Of a DNA stretch of 64,000 nucleotides, positions 24,488-36,031 are shown in pieces. The position numbers and the translations under genes were made by a program. The stretch is from Brachypterus glaber (taxonomy: Eukaryota; Arthropoda; Insecta; Coleoptera; Kateretidae). The stretch lies in contig OY294047.1 in assembly GCA_958510825.1 (NCBI GenBank), positions 37,855,747-37,919,746 on the forward strand, in the 5' to 3' direction. Position 1 is the first letter of the stretch; every line of letters begins with the position of its first letter. Below the pieces are notes generated by a model, which saw nothing but the letters and a program-made list of their open reading frames with translations, did no database searches and was not told where the DNA came from.

Positions 24488-25925
24488 GCTGCGTTCAATG
24501 GAAACAGAAAAACTCATCGAACGCTGTCAAATCTCTACTGAACGCTATAATCAGTTTCGATTAACAGATGTCGCTGAATGACAACGTTTTGAGATTATTA
24601 GTTTTGATTGATTTTATAAAAGCGCGGGAATGTACTTTTTGTGTCTATTTCTAACCTCAAATGGTGGTTGTGACAAGTGACATACACGGTGTATTTGAAA
24701 TAGCGTAGGAAATTTTAACAGATGATTCTACATCATAAAATATGACAAAAAGTTCCTATAAACATATGTCTAAAAATGCGTCATAAGGGAGCTACGCCCC
24801 TTTGAAAGTGGCTAAAAAAATCGGTTTTTATTTAATAACTCAGGAACCCTTTCAGATACATCAACGAGGTTTTGCACGTCAACTAATCCTACCAGGGCCC
24901 GTTTTTATGTGTTATTTTCATGTACTTATTTCAACCAGGGGTGTGCGAAACGGGGGGGGGGGCTTATCAGTTTTTTGTCCCAAACTTTTTTCTGTGTAAC
25001 TTTTTTGCAATTTTATTTTTGATATATGATTCCTCAGGTCAAAATACATAAAAAATGTACTCTTGTTGTAATACTGTAGGATTAACCGTTTTCGAGAAAA
25101 ATTCATTTGAAGGTGAAATTCCACGGTTCGAGGACGAAAAATTAAATACTAAAATGTTGAAAACCAAAATTTTAATGATGCAGGGCGAATGTACATTAAA
25201 AACTAAGAAAAAAACCTCATATACAGGTACTTACAAAAATCAATCCTAATGGAGCTATGGTCTCCTAAATATGCACCATCTTTAAAGGGCTTTTTCGACC
25301 TGCATGTATGGAGACTTTTTTTCTTAGTTTTTGATGTAGAATAACATTGTATCATTAAAATTTTGGTTTTCGACATTTTAGTATTTAATTTTTCGTCCTC
25401 GAACCGTGAAATCTCACCTTCAAATGAAGTTTTCTCGAAAACGGTTAATCCTACAGTATTACAATAGGAGTACCTTTTTTATGTATTTTGACCTGAGGAA
25501 TCATATTTCAAAAATAAAATTGCAAAAAAGTTACACAGAAAAAAGTTTGGGACAAAAAACTAATAAGGCCCCCAGTTTCGCATACAACTGGTTTAAATAA
25601 GTACGTGAAAATGACATACAAAGATGGGCCTTATTAGGATTAATTCACGTGCAAAACCTCGTTAATATATCTCAAAGGGTTCCTGAGTTATTAAATAAAA
25701 ACCGATTTTTTTTAGCCAATTTCAATGGGGCGTAGCTCCCCTATGACGCATTTTTAGACATATGTTTATAGGAACTTTTTGTCATATTTTATCATGTAGA
25801 AGCACCTGTTAAAATTTCCTACCCTATTTCAAATACACCCTGTATATTAGCCGTTCAGCAGTTAGCTACCAAAACTTATCATTTAATGACTTTTGATTAG
25901 TTTCGCTGTTTCCATTGAACGCAGT
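24488..25925. mobile_element. Outer inverted-repeat element interrupted by another element
   Basis: GCTGCGTTCAATGGAAACAG at 24488 pairs with CTGTTTCCATTGAACGCAG ending near 25924. The outer arms also share GAACG and AAACT words. Almost all of the interval is taken up by the inner 24683-25845 element, so the outer element is probably a small MITE that received an insertion. Confidence 0.6.
24683..25845. mobile_element. 1.16-kb foldback element with TACAGGGTGTATTTGAAATAG-type ends
   Basis: Left end TACACGGTGTATTTGAAATAG and right end CTATTTCAAATACACCCTGTA are inverted repeats, and pairing continues through ATATGTCTAAAAATGCGTCAT, GGAGCTACGCCCC, AAATCGGTTTTTATTTAATAA and the GTTTTCGAGAAAA, CGAGGACGAAAAATTAAATAC blocks. 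Arms are close to 500 bases. An 11-G run lies at 24952-24962 in the left arm only. The frames at 24802-24999, 24918-25124 and 25406-25600 are arm translations, not genes. The terminus resembles the short MITE at 7130. Confidence 0.88.
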
Positions 25926-25933
25926 CAATATGT

Positions 25934-26126
25934 ACATAAGGTAGGTAAGTATGAAGATTTCAAAATTAAAATATATATATTTTTTTGTTTTAAATGACAT
26001 CCAGTTTTTTAAAATAATTAATTTTAAATACATAAGGTAGGTAAGTATGAAGATTTCAAAATTAAAATATATATATATTTTTGTTTTAAATGACATCCAG
26101 TTTTTTAAAATAATTAATTTTAAATA
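25934..26126. repeat. Recent tandem duplication, 96-base period
   Basis: ACATAAGGTAGGTAAGTATG and the following ~76 bases, ending ATTAATTTTAAATA, occur twice back to back (25934-26029 and 26030-26126), differing only in the T-run and the AT-run. This makes the repetitive minus frame at 25866-26096. Confidence 0.95.
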
Positions 26127-26747
26127 GATTTCATTTTGTTAATCTTTGTTTTTTAATTTGTAATTTGTAAACAAAGAATCATAGAATAAAGAATAAAGGC
26201 TTAAAAATAACAAGGGATTTATATTATACTTACAAAAATTAAATAAAACCCAATTTTTTTCTGATTATTACTATTAGTTTTAACGAGTTCGAGTTTTAAT
26301 ATTAAAAGTAAGGGAAATAACCTCTTAAAATTTATGCTTTTAATTTTGAATTATTTTCATGAAATTCGGTTAAATTATGGATAAAATTTAAACGTGAGCA
26401 GAAATTAAATTGCTTTAGTCAAGATTTATTTTTGTAAATGTAATGATACTTTACGTTAATAATACTTTACAATATTAAAAACATTAATAAATATGTAATG
26501 AAGAGAGGAAATGCATCGCATTCCGTAGTATACTCTTCCCAAAATGTGATTTCTTTTGAGCCAGTGTACGCACTTTTTTATACTTTTTACATTTTTGTTT
26601 ACGTGTCAAATTTGGACACTAGTGTTCGTTGAACATGGTCTACAATAATAGAATAGAATAAAATGTTAATTAAGTTTAAATTAAAGATTATAATGTCTTC
26701 ATTTTGTCACCCGTCTAGAAAGGGGACGTTTCAGATTTTTACTTCTA

Positions 26748-27692
26748 CACAGAAAAAAAGGATATCTTGAATCAAAGCAAAACGATCTTGAACCAAGGCC
26801 GCCATGGCTTTCGATATGTTCAACGCCATGCCTGTCTTGGATCAAGTCCGCCGTGATCTTGGCATTTGAGGTCCTAGATTTAAGGACGTTTCCTTAAATC
26901 AAAGCCACTTAAACCATTTATTTAAGATCATATTATCTTAAACCAAATATGTAATCATCTTGATTTAAGATCATATTATCTTTATCCAAGATCATATTAT
27001 CTTACACCAAGTCTTGGTTTAAAATAATATAATCTTGAATGAAGAGAATTATAATAGAATGAAAAAATTTCCCACACATGTACAATATTATTTCGCACGC
27101 CTATGAAATATGATACTTTCTTACTCTGTTAATCGTGTGAAATTTGGTTTTATAGGTGGTCGTAGGAAAAAGCACTTGTTTTTGAAGAAAAACTTGTTGC
27201 AATGCCATTGCAAAATGGCGCTTATAGTTATAAATTATTTAAAGCTATTTACTCGAGAAGTTTTTAAGTAAATTTGAAAATCCCCATCATTTGAGGGTAA
27301 CAGATACAAATTCGTCCATTTTAAAGCAGATAAAAACAATGATACACCTTTAAAGACAACTGACGGCAAAAAAAAATAAACCTAACTTCTCTCCCGCGCA
27401 TATCTTGAACTACTGCGTGGGATGAGGCCGGCAAACTCTTTACGGTAAGACAACAGGGTCTTTGAGTCAAGATGTCTTGATTCTCTGTTACTATTTTAAA
27501 TGTCATGCATTTAAGGAAAAAATTCTTGGCATAAGGATTTTTCTACCAATAGAATAATTAAAGGAAACCAAAGTCACAGATAATCTTAAACCGAGGATAC
27601 ATGATCTTAAAAGAAGATTATTACCTCAATTTAAGATAATATAAATCCAAGATAATGTATTATCTTCTGCCAAGATAACCTTTTTTTCTGTG
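26748..27692. mobile_element. TA-flanked DNA transposon derivative with CACAGAAAAAAAGG ends
   Basis: CACAGAAAAAAAGGATATCTTG and CAAGATAACCTTTTTTTCTGTG are terminal inverted repeats, flanked by TA on each side, as in Tc1/mariner-like elements. Inside, ATCTTGAATCAAAG / ATCTTAAACCAA-type words are repeated many times in both orientations between 26770-27040 and 27570-27670. No transposase frame. The element at 31213-32031 has similar ends. Confidence 0.8.
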
Positions 27693-28614
27693 TATTATTA
27701 TTTATTTATTTTTAAGTTGCCATCTATAACTTTTTTATTTATACATTTTGTTTAAAAATACATGTTCTTTTTTTCCTCTCGTCACTAAATACTTTAAATG
27801 GGCTTGCATCTGGGGTAAATTTTGACAATTTCCGAAATTTGAAAACTGTCGTACTCTTCCAGCTCAAGAGGTGTTAAGAGTTAAATAAATTAAGATTTAT
27901 CATCTTTAATTTAATAGTAATAAATTTCACTAAGGATGACATTGCACATAATCTTAATATCAACATCCTGCTCTAATTTCTTGCAGGACAAAATTGTATA
28001 AAATTCCGGAAATTTCGTTTGGACTTTTGCTATTTAGTGTTTTATATTTCAAGTTAATATCTAAGGCCGTTCAAAAGTTTAAGGGTGGGAGGCGGACTTT
28101 TGACACGCTCTGTATAATTAGCATAATTCATATTACCTTCATTAGATTATAAGGGCTCAGTCAAAGAAAAGGATTTTCTGTAAAAGGATTTAGGTATCAA
28201 TTAGGTTATTTTCTGGAAAATAATAGAGAACAGTTCTTTGTGCCACTTTGAAAATATATTTTAATTTGAACTGAGGGGTTAAAGGTAAAATACGTAACAC
28301 ACTTAGGACAAGGGGGCTGCTAGTGTTGCGCATTTATATAGGGGGCTAAGTCTCGGCGTTAAGTTGCATTACAACGGGGGAGGGGGTGGGTCAACATTGT
28401 AAAATTTGGCGTTACTTATTTAAAGTATGACCCGTAAGGTAGTTTATAGTTTTGGCCATGTGCACACAATGTTTCCAAAGCAGCCATTATAAAATTTATG
28501 TGCTGAAGATAATGAAAATAATTTGAAATTATTTTTCAGGTAATGTTTATCTATGAATTTTGGGGTGAAACTTATTAATTTAATTAACTTTGAATTGTTT
28601 TTATATTATAGTAA
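27693..28614. other. No gene seen; holds a fragment of family B
   Basis: At 28065-28112 CCGTTCAAAAGTTTAAGGGT, GGACTTTTGACACGCTCTGTA matches the end of the family B inverted-repeat elements. Nothing else is recognised. Confidence 0.55.
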
Positions 28615-29016
28615 TAGTCCAGTCAAATAATAAATGTAAATTGCAATAAATGTAGACGGGCTGATATTTTTAAGGGTAGTAGTGGATCTTAACACTCCTG
28701 TTAGTTTTTCACCGGGTGATTTGCGTAAGGGGTGTCCGCTATCTTGAATTTTAGGGGTGAGTTTCTTAATATGCATCTTACGATAAAAATGCATAGTATG
28801 CGTTATATTATATTATAACCAATTTTGTTAAGGAGAAAACTTCCAACAATTTTTGTTTGGATAATTTTTTAAATATATTAGTAACAATGCATATTTAGTA
28901 AGATAACCGCACTTATCCCTAATATAGCGGACACCCCTTACGCAAATTACCAGGTGAAAAACTAACAGGAGTGTTACTATCCACTACTACCCTTTAAAAT
29001 GTCAGTCTGGACTATA
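28615..29016. mobile_element. Foldback element, family R, short copy
   Basis: ATAGTCCAGTC, GACGGGCTGATATTTTTAAG, GTTAGTTTTTCACCGGGTGA and GCGTAAGGGGTGTCCGCTAT pair with the inverted series ending CAGTCTGGACTATA. The same arms occur at 50173-51030, where the centre is about 450 bases longer, so this copy has an internal deletion. The minus frame 28606-28794 is an arm translation. Confidence 0.88.
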
Positions 29017-29114
29017 AATAAAATTAATAAATTATTAGTAAAGCTAAAAGCTGCCAGTGTCAGATTTTTAGTAAGAACGATAAACTCCTTTTATTTATAT
29101 TTATGAAAAAATAC

Positions 29115-29665
29115 GGCAGACTAACATCTCTACTCTAAATTTCTCTACTCCCTAACATCCCTACTCCATAACATCCCTACTCCACAACAACTCTACTCCG
29201 TAACATCTCTACTCCATAACATCTCTACTCCGTAACAACTCTACTCCACACTTTATGCACTTTATTAGCCACTTAATAATAAATGAGCAGTTCAAAGAAC
29301 AAAGAATCTTCTTCTTCTAGATTATTTTATTTTTTTCCTAGAAAACGTTTATCTTTAAATGTAAATCTAGAGCAATCATAAATGAATTATTCTAAAAGCA
29401 ACAATGACCGCGTACTCTTAACATGCACTAATATATAAGTAATTAATAAACTGAATTCATTTTTGACAGTGACTTAGCATGACAAATATTCTTTTGAGTT
29501 AAGACAAGTGGCTAATCGAGTGTCTATAGTGTGGAGTAGAGTTGTTACGGAGTAGAGATGTTATGGAGTAGAGATGTTACGAAGTAGAGTTGTTGTGGAG
29601 TAGGGATGTTATGGAGTAGGGATGTTAGGGAGTAGAGAAATTTAGAGTAGAGATGTTAGTCTGCC
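29115..29665. mobile_element. Inverted-repeat element whose arms are 16-base minisatellites
   Basis: GGCAGACTAACATCTCTACT at the left is inverted at the right end (AGAGATGTTAGTCTGCC). Each arm contains about eight copies of a 16-base unit, CTACTCC-(c/a/g)(t/c)AACATC(t/c), and the order of variants in one arm mirrors that in the other. Centre about 260 bases, AT-rich, non-coding. Confidence 0.9.
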
Positions 29666-29759
29666 AAAAATACTTAATGTTTCAGGAATCTTAAATACAC
29701 CAACACAGTTTATTTAAAAAAAAAGTTTTGATTTACTGAAACACTTTAGAATTTTAAAC

Positions 29760-29844
29760 TATACTGCCTTCCTAAGCTGAAAAGTCCTATCTGTGTATGT
29801 TAAACCTATATAGATAGAACCTTTCAGCTTAGAACGGCAGTATA
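29760..29844. mobile_element. 85-base palindromic MITE with TATACTGCC ends
   Basis: TATACTGCCTTCCTAAGCTG pairs with CAGCTTAGAACGGCAGTATA around a short centre. The same terminus, inverted (CTAGCTTAGTAGGGCAGTATA), follows the family K copies at 48.9 and 59.8 kb. Confidence 0.8.
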
Positions 29845-30239
29845 GGAGGTAATGTACTGTGTGAATAACCTGTTTATATGCAAAAACTTACTGAAATTTT
29901 TTTTTGTTTTTGTATAAAACTAAATATTCTTTTTTGGGTAAAACAGCATAAATTTTCTGTCAGATATAATAAAACATGAAGCAGTTTGCATTTAATAATG
30001 AAAAAAAAATCATGAATATTTTCTTAATAAAATTTACATATTTTTAATATAATTTTGTAAAATTTTAAAATAAAATCAGAATATTCACTAATAAATAAAC
30101 ACTTCATCAAATATAAAATGGCAGCCGCATACACTGAGAGAACACTAGCATAATTAAGAACGTAATTAGGTTATAGTATACAAAAATAAATAGTTGTATA
30201 TGCACCAACCACTATGTATTGCATATAATACAACAACAA

Positions 30240-30600
30240 ATAAGTAAACGTGTCCTGTATTTACAAACGAGTGCAGGTCTTCGACTTACAACAACAAATT
30301 GTACGCATTTATGACCCGCGCAATCAGGCCGGTTTTGAAAGCCTGGTGTCGGTTTTTCTTTGTCGGGAAGAGAGCGTAGTGGGCGGAGCTTGTAAATTTG
30401 CAGGTTCGGCCTGCCGCTCCTTTCCACTTCACGATTCTCGATACATACCACAGGCAATTCACCTGACCCTTCCGCCGACTGGCTAGGTCACAGCGCTGAG
30501 CTTGGTCGGCTCTCTCCGCGCCCGCTTTGTGTCTGCGTACGGGATATGTGTCTTTCTGCCTGCATTTGCACGGTGGGACACAAGCACCACCTTTTTTAAG
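30240..30600. other. GC- and CpG-rich islet; candidate promoter or 5' exon
   Basis: This block is strikingly GC-richer than the surrounding sequence, with CpG-rich words (GACCCGCGCAATCAGGCCGG, CTCTCCGCGCCCGCTTTGTG). Overlapping frames on both strands (30250-30486 plus, 30212-30457 minus) show no domain. On the minus strand, GTAAGT at 30289-30284 is a good splice donor directly after the block. It could be a non-coding first exon or promoter of a minus-strand gene, for example further down the Hox cluster, or a foreign insertion. No repeats within the window match it. Confidence 0.35.
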
Positions 30601-31212
30601 TACCTCTTTTTTATTTTTTCTTTCAAGATTTGTTTTGGCTCACCACTTTTCTACTTCACAAAAAAAAATTCTTGTTTCACTTTGAATTAGGTTTGGATCA
30701 ACTTTTAACTCTTTTGCTGTCCATGACGCCAACGATAAAATTTGCTACTTTAGCATATTAGCAAAATGTCATGTTTTTTTATATAACCGTAACTCTTTGC
30801 AAAACTCCAACTCCTCCTTGATGTTTAACGTTTAAAGTGCTATTTTTATTAGTTGTAATTAGTTTTTAAAAAAGTATAAAGTTATAACTAAAGAAAAAAT
30901 ATTGATTTAACTTGGTAGACGTAAAAAGTAACTTTCAGACTACTTTGATTAAAGTTTAACGCGGCTATATATTTTAAAACTATCTCTAAGTTTTTCTCCA
31001 AGATTACTTTTTAATTTATTTGCGTTTTTCCTGTTCCGTGCAATTTTACGCTAAAATTTTCTTCATAATTTTAACCACTCAGCTCCATTTATTGAGTAAT
31101 TAAGATTTGTTTAATTAACTTTTTATCTGTGTGTGTTTATAAAACAATTACTAACTTTTTTAACTACGTAATTTCTAAGAAATATTGTTATTATCGTAAA
31201 ACGAGTCAGTTA

Positions 31213-32031
31213 CACAGAACAAAATATTGTCTTAAATCAAGATTTGGATATAACGAAGAGAATATATTTAAGCTTGGTTTGGTAACCCAACAATAATATT
31301 TAGGGTTATTTATATTAAAAAACGTTTTTTTACCAAAACTGCCGAAGTTTCGTTGGCTTTATTCCAACTTATTCAAAAGGCACACTACAAGAAATGTAAC
31401 AATTATGTTTTAACAATTCAAAGAGCTAGAAAGAAAACAATATGTTTAAAAATTAGTTAATAAAATAATAAAATATGATTTATTTTTTATATAATAAAAA
31501 CTTGTTTAAAACTGTTTTTGCAGACAAAAAAGGCGTTGATTCATTATATTAAACTATGCATTATAATCTAAACATAGAAACAGAAACATTTAAAATATGG
31601 TTTAATTTAATAACACCTCGTATAAGAACAAAGATTTATCTTAACGTGGAAATGTCAAAAGAATAAGCAATAAAAAGGTAAAAAATATGGTAATTATAAT
31701 ATAACAATTAAGGATTGAAATAATAAATATATAATACATAATGGGTATTTGAAATACAAGAAAATAAACAAACATATGCAGATAAGAAATTTAAAGTCGT
31801 GTACCAGTGCTATACAAACGTATACTGGAAATTTCTGATTGTTGGCAGATAAAAAAAGGGAATATATTCTCCTTTAAAGTAAAATATAAAAGAATATATA
31901 GTATGCTTTAAAGAAGAATATATTCTCAAATATGGAAGAACGAGAATATGGTATGCATAAAAGAAGAATATATTCTCTTTGTTACATACAAATCATTATA
32001 TTATTGATTTAGGACAATCTTTTTCTGTGTG
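31213..32031. mobile_element. TA-flanked element related in its ends to 26748-27692
   Basis: CACAGAACAAAATATTGTCTT and AGGACAATCTTTTTCTGTGTG are imperfect terminal inverted repeats with TA outside each. In the right half, the palindromic word GAATATATTCTC recurs at 31859, 31965 and nearby, with GAAGAATATATTCTC variants. No coding capacity. Confidence 0.6.
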
Positions 32032-33264
32032 TAAGATTGAAATCATATATATTTTTATATATAATAATACAGAGTGATATTGATAGAATGCGATGTTTCG
32101 GGCTGTTGGCATTTTAGACTTTATTCACTTTAGAAATCTGTGCTTGGTTCTAAAAGGGCCAATGTCATATATATGATATATATTTGTGCGTCTTCTATTT
32201 CTTTAAAAAATCCTGGCGTCAGGACTTAAAGTTTTGTTTCTGGGAAACACAACAAATTATTTTCTCGATCTTACCAGATTTCTGGTTGCAGCAACCAGAA
32301 AATAAACCATAGAAAAAATGTTATCTATGGTTTATTTAAATCAACTCCAATATGAGTAAGTATCAAGAATTTCTTAACCAGAAAATAGTTGGCCTCTGTC
32401 CAAGTAATCAAAACTGTGGTTAAGTGATCACATACTTGGCCAGAATCAGATTGTTTTTTTCCGTGAATGGTATTTTTTCAAAATCTTTTATAATACCTAC
32501 ATTTAAATATCAACTTTATTAGAAAAAATTAGAAGATAATATATTTTCCAAGTCATCACGATAGGCAAATTTTCAGAAAATTATTGATTTTTGATCTGTA
32601 ATTTAAAATGAATATATTACCAAAGAAAACTTTTAATAAAAAATAAAACAAAATATATTTTTTTATATAAAACAATTAATTTAAATGGTAGTTTTTTAGA
32701 ACATTATGTTATACTTACATTTAAATTTTAAATTTATTAAAAAAAAAAGTTAAAAAGTATTATATTTTGCAAGCAAGCAAGATATGCAAATTTTCAGGAA
32801 AGTATTGATTTTTGAGGCCGAAATAGCGCAGGCGCTTACGACCTTTTGCGCGCGATGCAACAATAACAATTCGTACAATGGTGGCAATCATTGATTTTAT
32901 TATTTTTTTTTTTTTTGAAAAAGGAGGGAACATAAATTTATTGTTATTTATTGCTGTATAACATTTTGTTTTCAGTTTATATGACAAGACAAAAAATATT
33001 AAAACTATAAATTTCTGTTAGCTACAGATGCGGTTATTGCTTAAAAATGGACAATGTCCATTGGACATATATAGCAAACAAAGAGCTACACACAGAGAAA
33101 TTATTACTAAAAACAAGCAAACTTTGTATATCCGTAATCATGTTATTTTGTTCTTAAATCAAACCTTGATGCTTGATTTTTTTATGATTGGAGGAATAAG
33201 TATCTAACCTATTGGTCTACAATAGGATAAAACCCAAAAAATTTTGTAGGTTATTACAAACGTC
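32032..33264. other. No gene seen
   Basis: AT-rich sequence without a recognised gene. A CACACAGAGAAATTATTACT sequence near 33090 resembles a lone left end of the TA-flanked CACAG family. The minus frame 32760-32987 has no motif. Confidence 0.5.
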
Positions 33265-33972
33265 GCACACAGGTAATTATAAAATTTCAAGCGTCGAATG
33301 TTGAATATTTATAAACCTTATAGTATCCTACAAATGCTTTGAATAAAAAATTTTGCTACTTTTTGCTACCTGGTGCAAAAAATAAATAAATTGGCACATT
33401 GCATATACAATATCCTAGGCTTAATTTTCTTTGGGGCTGTATTTGTTAAATTTTAAAACATAGTACAAATGTGGGGTATCAAATTATAGAAAGGTATTAT
33501 CTTCACGCCCGGGCATGGTAAATAAATAGTAATTTATGAAAAAAAAATCGAATTTAATTTCATTTTTGTTTTATCTTTTTACTTTTAATTACTTAATAAT
33601 TAAATAAACAGAAAACATATAACGCTACTAAAATATATTAGAATTTACTCAATTTTGGGCGTAAGTATACGTGATAATATTTCTAGATTTAGGTGATAAT
33701 CATGGGAGGGGATGGAGATAATACATTTCTATAATTTAATAACCCATATTTGTACTATGTTTTAAAATTTAAAAATACAGCCCCAAATAAAATTAAGTGT
33801 AAGATATTGTTTATGCAATGTGCCAATTGAATTTATTTTTTTACGCAAGATCTCAAAAAGTTGCAAACATTTTTATTGAAAGTATTTAGAGGATACTATA
33901 AGGTTTAAAAATATTCAATATTCGACGCTTCATGAAATTTTTCCCTTAATATTGTATTATTTTCCTGTGTGC
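33265..33972. mobile_element. Foldback element with GCACACAGG ends
   Basis: GCACACAGG ... TTTCAAGCGTCGAATGTTGAA pairs with TTCAATATTCGACGCTTCATGAAA ... CCTGTGTGC. Inner pairs include CACATTGCATATACAATATC and TTTAAAACATAGTACAAAT with their complements. Arms are about 300 bases with a ~110-base AT-rich centre. Non-coding. Confidence 0.85.
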
Positions 33973-33974
33973 AT

Positions 33975-34330
33975 CAGTGGGAAGAAAATTCCTCGTGGGT
34001 CTGCGTGGTTCCATATTGGAACTACTTAAAAAATTATTATATGAAAACAAAAGAAAAATTTCTTCATATCCCAAATGGAGATTTTCTAAAATGAAAACTG
34101 TAGTAAATTTCCTGAAAAAATATGTGGGATTCAAAACGAGATTTCCTAGAAATAACAGGATGTTTCCTTAAAAAATGTGTCGGATTTAAAAAGAGGTTTC
34201 CTAAAATGAACGGTAGAAAATCTCCTTTAAAAAGGTGGTATTCAAGAGGATATTTCCTAAAATGGTAGAAAATTTCCATAACCACGTAGTTACACAATAA
34301 TCTCCTAATTTTTTTTTACATAACAGCGTG
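33975..34330. repeat. Degenerate internal repeats around TTTCCTAAAATG
   Basis: Words such as GGAGATTTTCTAAAATGAAA, GAGATTTCCTAGAAATAAC, GAGGTTTCCTAAAATGAACG and GGATATTTCCTAAAATGGTAG recur roughly every 40-60 bases with drift. They explain the repetitive frames on both strands (33946-34297). GTGGTTCC near 34007 and 34330 marks the edges. Confidence 0.6.
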
Positions 34331-35062
34331 GTTCCGCATGGTTTACATAATACTATATTATGATTCCGATAGGACTTTTATAACAAGTAGCATCTAGGTT
34401 TAATTTTGGTAATCAAGTTCGAAGAAAATAAATAAATATAATGAAAACTGACAAAGAAGATAATAAAATACATTTTGATTAAAACAAATAATAGAAGAAA
34501 TAATATTTTTGAAAATTTAGCAGTGCATAACCTAACTTTTGACCTACATCAAAATTATCATAAATTTATAATTATAGCTATTAATTTAATTCAATAAACG
34601 CTATTTAAGTAGTTATTTTTTTTTAAAATATATCTCCAACCTTCAACTGCTAATTAATAACAATAATATCAATAATTTATACCATAATATGTGTATATCA
34701 CTTAAATAACAATAGATGAGATAAATTTTAGTATAAATTTGAGGTGCATACACTCAGGAGACTACCAAAAACACCTTTTTAAAAAAGGTCTGTTTGCAGT
34801 TTTCCATTTTAAAAATAAAGCAGTTAAACACCCATAAAATACTACCTAGTCTTCTAAAGATAGCGGTCCAGTTTTAAAATGTTGTTCAAAAATTTTTATG
34901 GGTTTAACCTTGAACTTATTGGCATAAACCTTTGATCGACTTCGATTGTTTTGTTGTATTTGAATAACTTAAAAACTATATTGATTAAAGGACAATTTGC
35001 AAATATTCTATTAATTTATTTATTTTGTGACCTTACTTTTCTAATTTCTGTGGATTACATTA
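34331..35062. other. No gene seen
   Basis: AT-rich, no element or gene recognised. Confidence 0.5.
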
Positions 35063-35066
35063 TTAA

Positions 35067-35223
35067 CCCCTGTCGCTCCAGTCGGGTTTTCAAGGTACAG
35101 GTCCCTATACTAGATTAAAATGTATATGGAATATCCCGTAAACAAATATCCAACTGTGGATATTGTGGTATATTTTGCTAGACCTACAAATATCCATACG
35201 TGGATACAATGGAGCCCAAGGGG
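35067..35223. mobile_element. piggyBac-type MITE with TTAA target sites
   Basis: A 157-base element beginning CCCCTGTCGCTCCA and ending TGGAGCCCAAGGGG, flanked by TTAA at 35063-35066 and 35224-35227. TTAA with CCC...GGG ends is the mark of piggyBac-superfamily elements. The interior contains related words AAATATCCAACTGTGGATAT and AAATATCCATACGTGGAT. Confidence 0.85.
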
Positions 35224-36031
35224 TTAATATAACTCATTTGCGACTGTCATATCATGTATGGTTCTTAATGCAAAAAAAAATAAACTAATGTCCTAGACAA
35301 GGGATGTAAGTGACCCTTCGTAAAGAGCAGAAATATATACATACGTATAACCTTAAAATCCCTTTTCTTTAGGCAATTATATTGTGTACCTTATGTTGCT
35401 ATATTACCAAATTATTTATTGATATGGATTGACGGATTAACCCACTATCCCAAAAATTCCATATGTTTTAACTCTGAAGTCATTTTTCTCAAAGTATTTT
35501 TTTGCACTTACACCTTAAAAGCCTAATGGCTTTTGGATGCCATATATCGAGAGATATTATAAATACAAAAAAAATGAGGTTTTCTTAGTGCTCTTTTAAG
35601 GCATAACAAAAGTTATGAACTGAAGTTTTATGACAAAAAGTATAAAAAATAAAACAAAAAAATAAATATAAGGAAAAGTAAGGTACATAATTTTAAATGT
35701 AACGATTTTTTTAATTTTTAGGCGGCATGCCTCTACAACTCTAAAATATTAAAGCATGCGATAACTTACCGGCAGATGGTTGTTTTTCAACAAATTCTTA
35801 CATGCAGAAATATCAAATGAAACAAAATTTTCTATAAAATTACTTTTTCTAGTAGATGTTTTTGTTTTGGGAAGTATTTACAGACACAACACTACCACTA
35901 TGCACCAGGCATCATTGCCAACTGTCATGCGTTGAGAACCCTGCTAGCGGTAAAACGCTGGGGACCCAGGGCCATTAACATAAATTATTGTAGGAGACAG
36001 TTAATTTTAGGTCATAAACTTTAACGTGCTC

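Noticed and set aside
29130..29640. CRISPR-like array of regularly spaced short repeats
   Set aside because: The 16-base units are directly tandem without unique spacers and are mirrored in an inverted repeat, in a eukaryotic genome. The GTCCATTAC repeats at 42.9-43.6 kb are also irregular and within a transposon.
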